Position numbers and translations under genes: made by a program. Below the pieces are notes generated by a model that saw only the letters and a list, made by a program, of their open reading frames with translations, was not told the DNA's origin and searched no databases. A stretch of DNA of 15,000 nt from Chrysomallon squamiferum (Eukaryota > Mollusca > Gastropoda > Neomphalida > Peltospiridae), in assembly GCA_012295275.1 (NCBI GenBank), contig CM022670.1, positions 21,030,146 to 21,045,145 on the forward strand, read 5' to 3'. Positions within the stretch are counted from its first letter, which is position 1; every line of letters starts with the position of its first letter. Positions 14,943 to 15,000 of this stretch are shown here, piece after piece.

Positions 14943-15000
14943 CCTATCAAAACATGCATATAAATTAAAACTATAATAATATATGTGTCTGTGTTGTGAG

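Noticed and set aside
14724-14963. Met-Tyr-Val-Cys repeat protein
   Set aside because: Translation of the TATG/TG microsatellite.
1-15000. CRISPR arrays, bacterial operons, phage or plasmid features
   Set aside because: No spaced direct repeats, no ribosome-binding sites with packed ORFs, and composition typical of a repeat-rich animal genome.
1-15000. Polyadenylation signals as gene ends
   Set aside because: AATAAA is frequent by chance in DNA this AT-rich. Only the one placed just before A23 at 11692 is discussed.

Overview
This looks like a stretch of a large, AT-rich, microsatellite-dense animal nuclear genome. It has no bacterial-style gene packing, no operons and no long convincing open reading frame. 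The mix of simple repeats fits a lophotrochozoan (a cephalopod or other mollusc) or a decapod crustacean: GA runs of about 90 bp, T/A runs of 20-47 bp, TTA/TTC runs, and a TA/TATG/TG compound repeat. I cannot decide between these from sequence alone. The CTCF-type and CREB-type motifs described below are compatible with any bilaterian.

I found no protein-coding gene I can name. Almost every ORF of 60-140 codons is a translation of simple repeats (poly-Phe, Ser-Leu, Ile and Lys runs) or an unsupported short ORF. A few non-repetitive islands have splice-like borders and are listed as weak candidate exons: 3481-3622, 10185-10254 with 10407-10849, 11909-12135, and an ATG-started ORF at 14007-14264.

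Layout. 1-2100 is T-rich and A/T-rich sequence with a 47-bp T run, a 75-bp interrupted T run and an AG repeat of 45 units. 2490-2620 is a compact non-repetitive block with a CTCF-like core and several other transcription-factor-like motifs. 3480-4200 holds non-repetitive islands. 4300-4640 is a CpG-rich island (about 47% GC, CpG observed/expected about 1.7 by hand count) with a second CTCF-like core, E2F-like and ATF-like motifs and a CpG palindrome; it is the best promoter or regulatory candidate here. 5100-9000 is mostly low-complexity AT-rich DNA, with two perfect CRE palindromes, one E2F-like site and a degenerate tRNA-like (SINE-like) remnant at about 6998-7060. 9190-9430 is a moderately GC-rich island with a second tRNA-like remnant. 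10530-10840 is a degenerate triplet array. 11580-12140 holds a CRE, a possible poly(A) retro-insertion and a candidate exon. 12890-13330 and 13800-14260 are non-repetitive, possibly regulatory. 14328-14460 is a 29-bp higher-order purine repeat, and 14785-14940 is a long compound microsatellite.

Functionally the window is most likely intergenic or long-intron sequence with several candidate cis-regulatory islands. I found no evidence of a novel multi-gene system. The items most worth checking are the two same-orientation CTCF-like sites with the CpG island, the three perfect CRE palindromes, and the tRNA-like remnants sharing one core.
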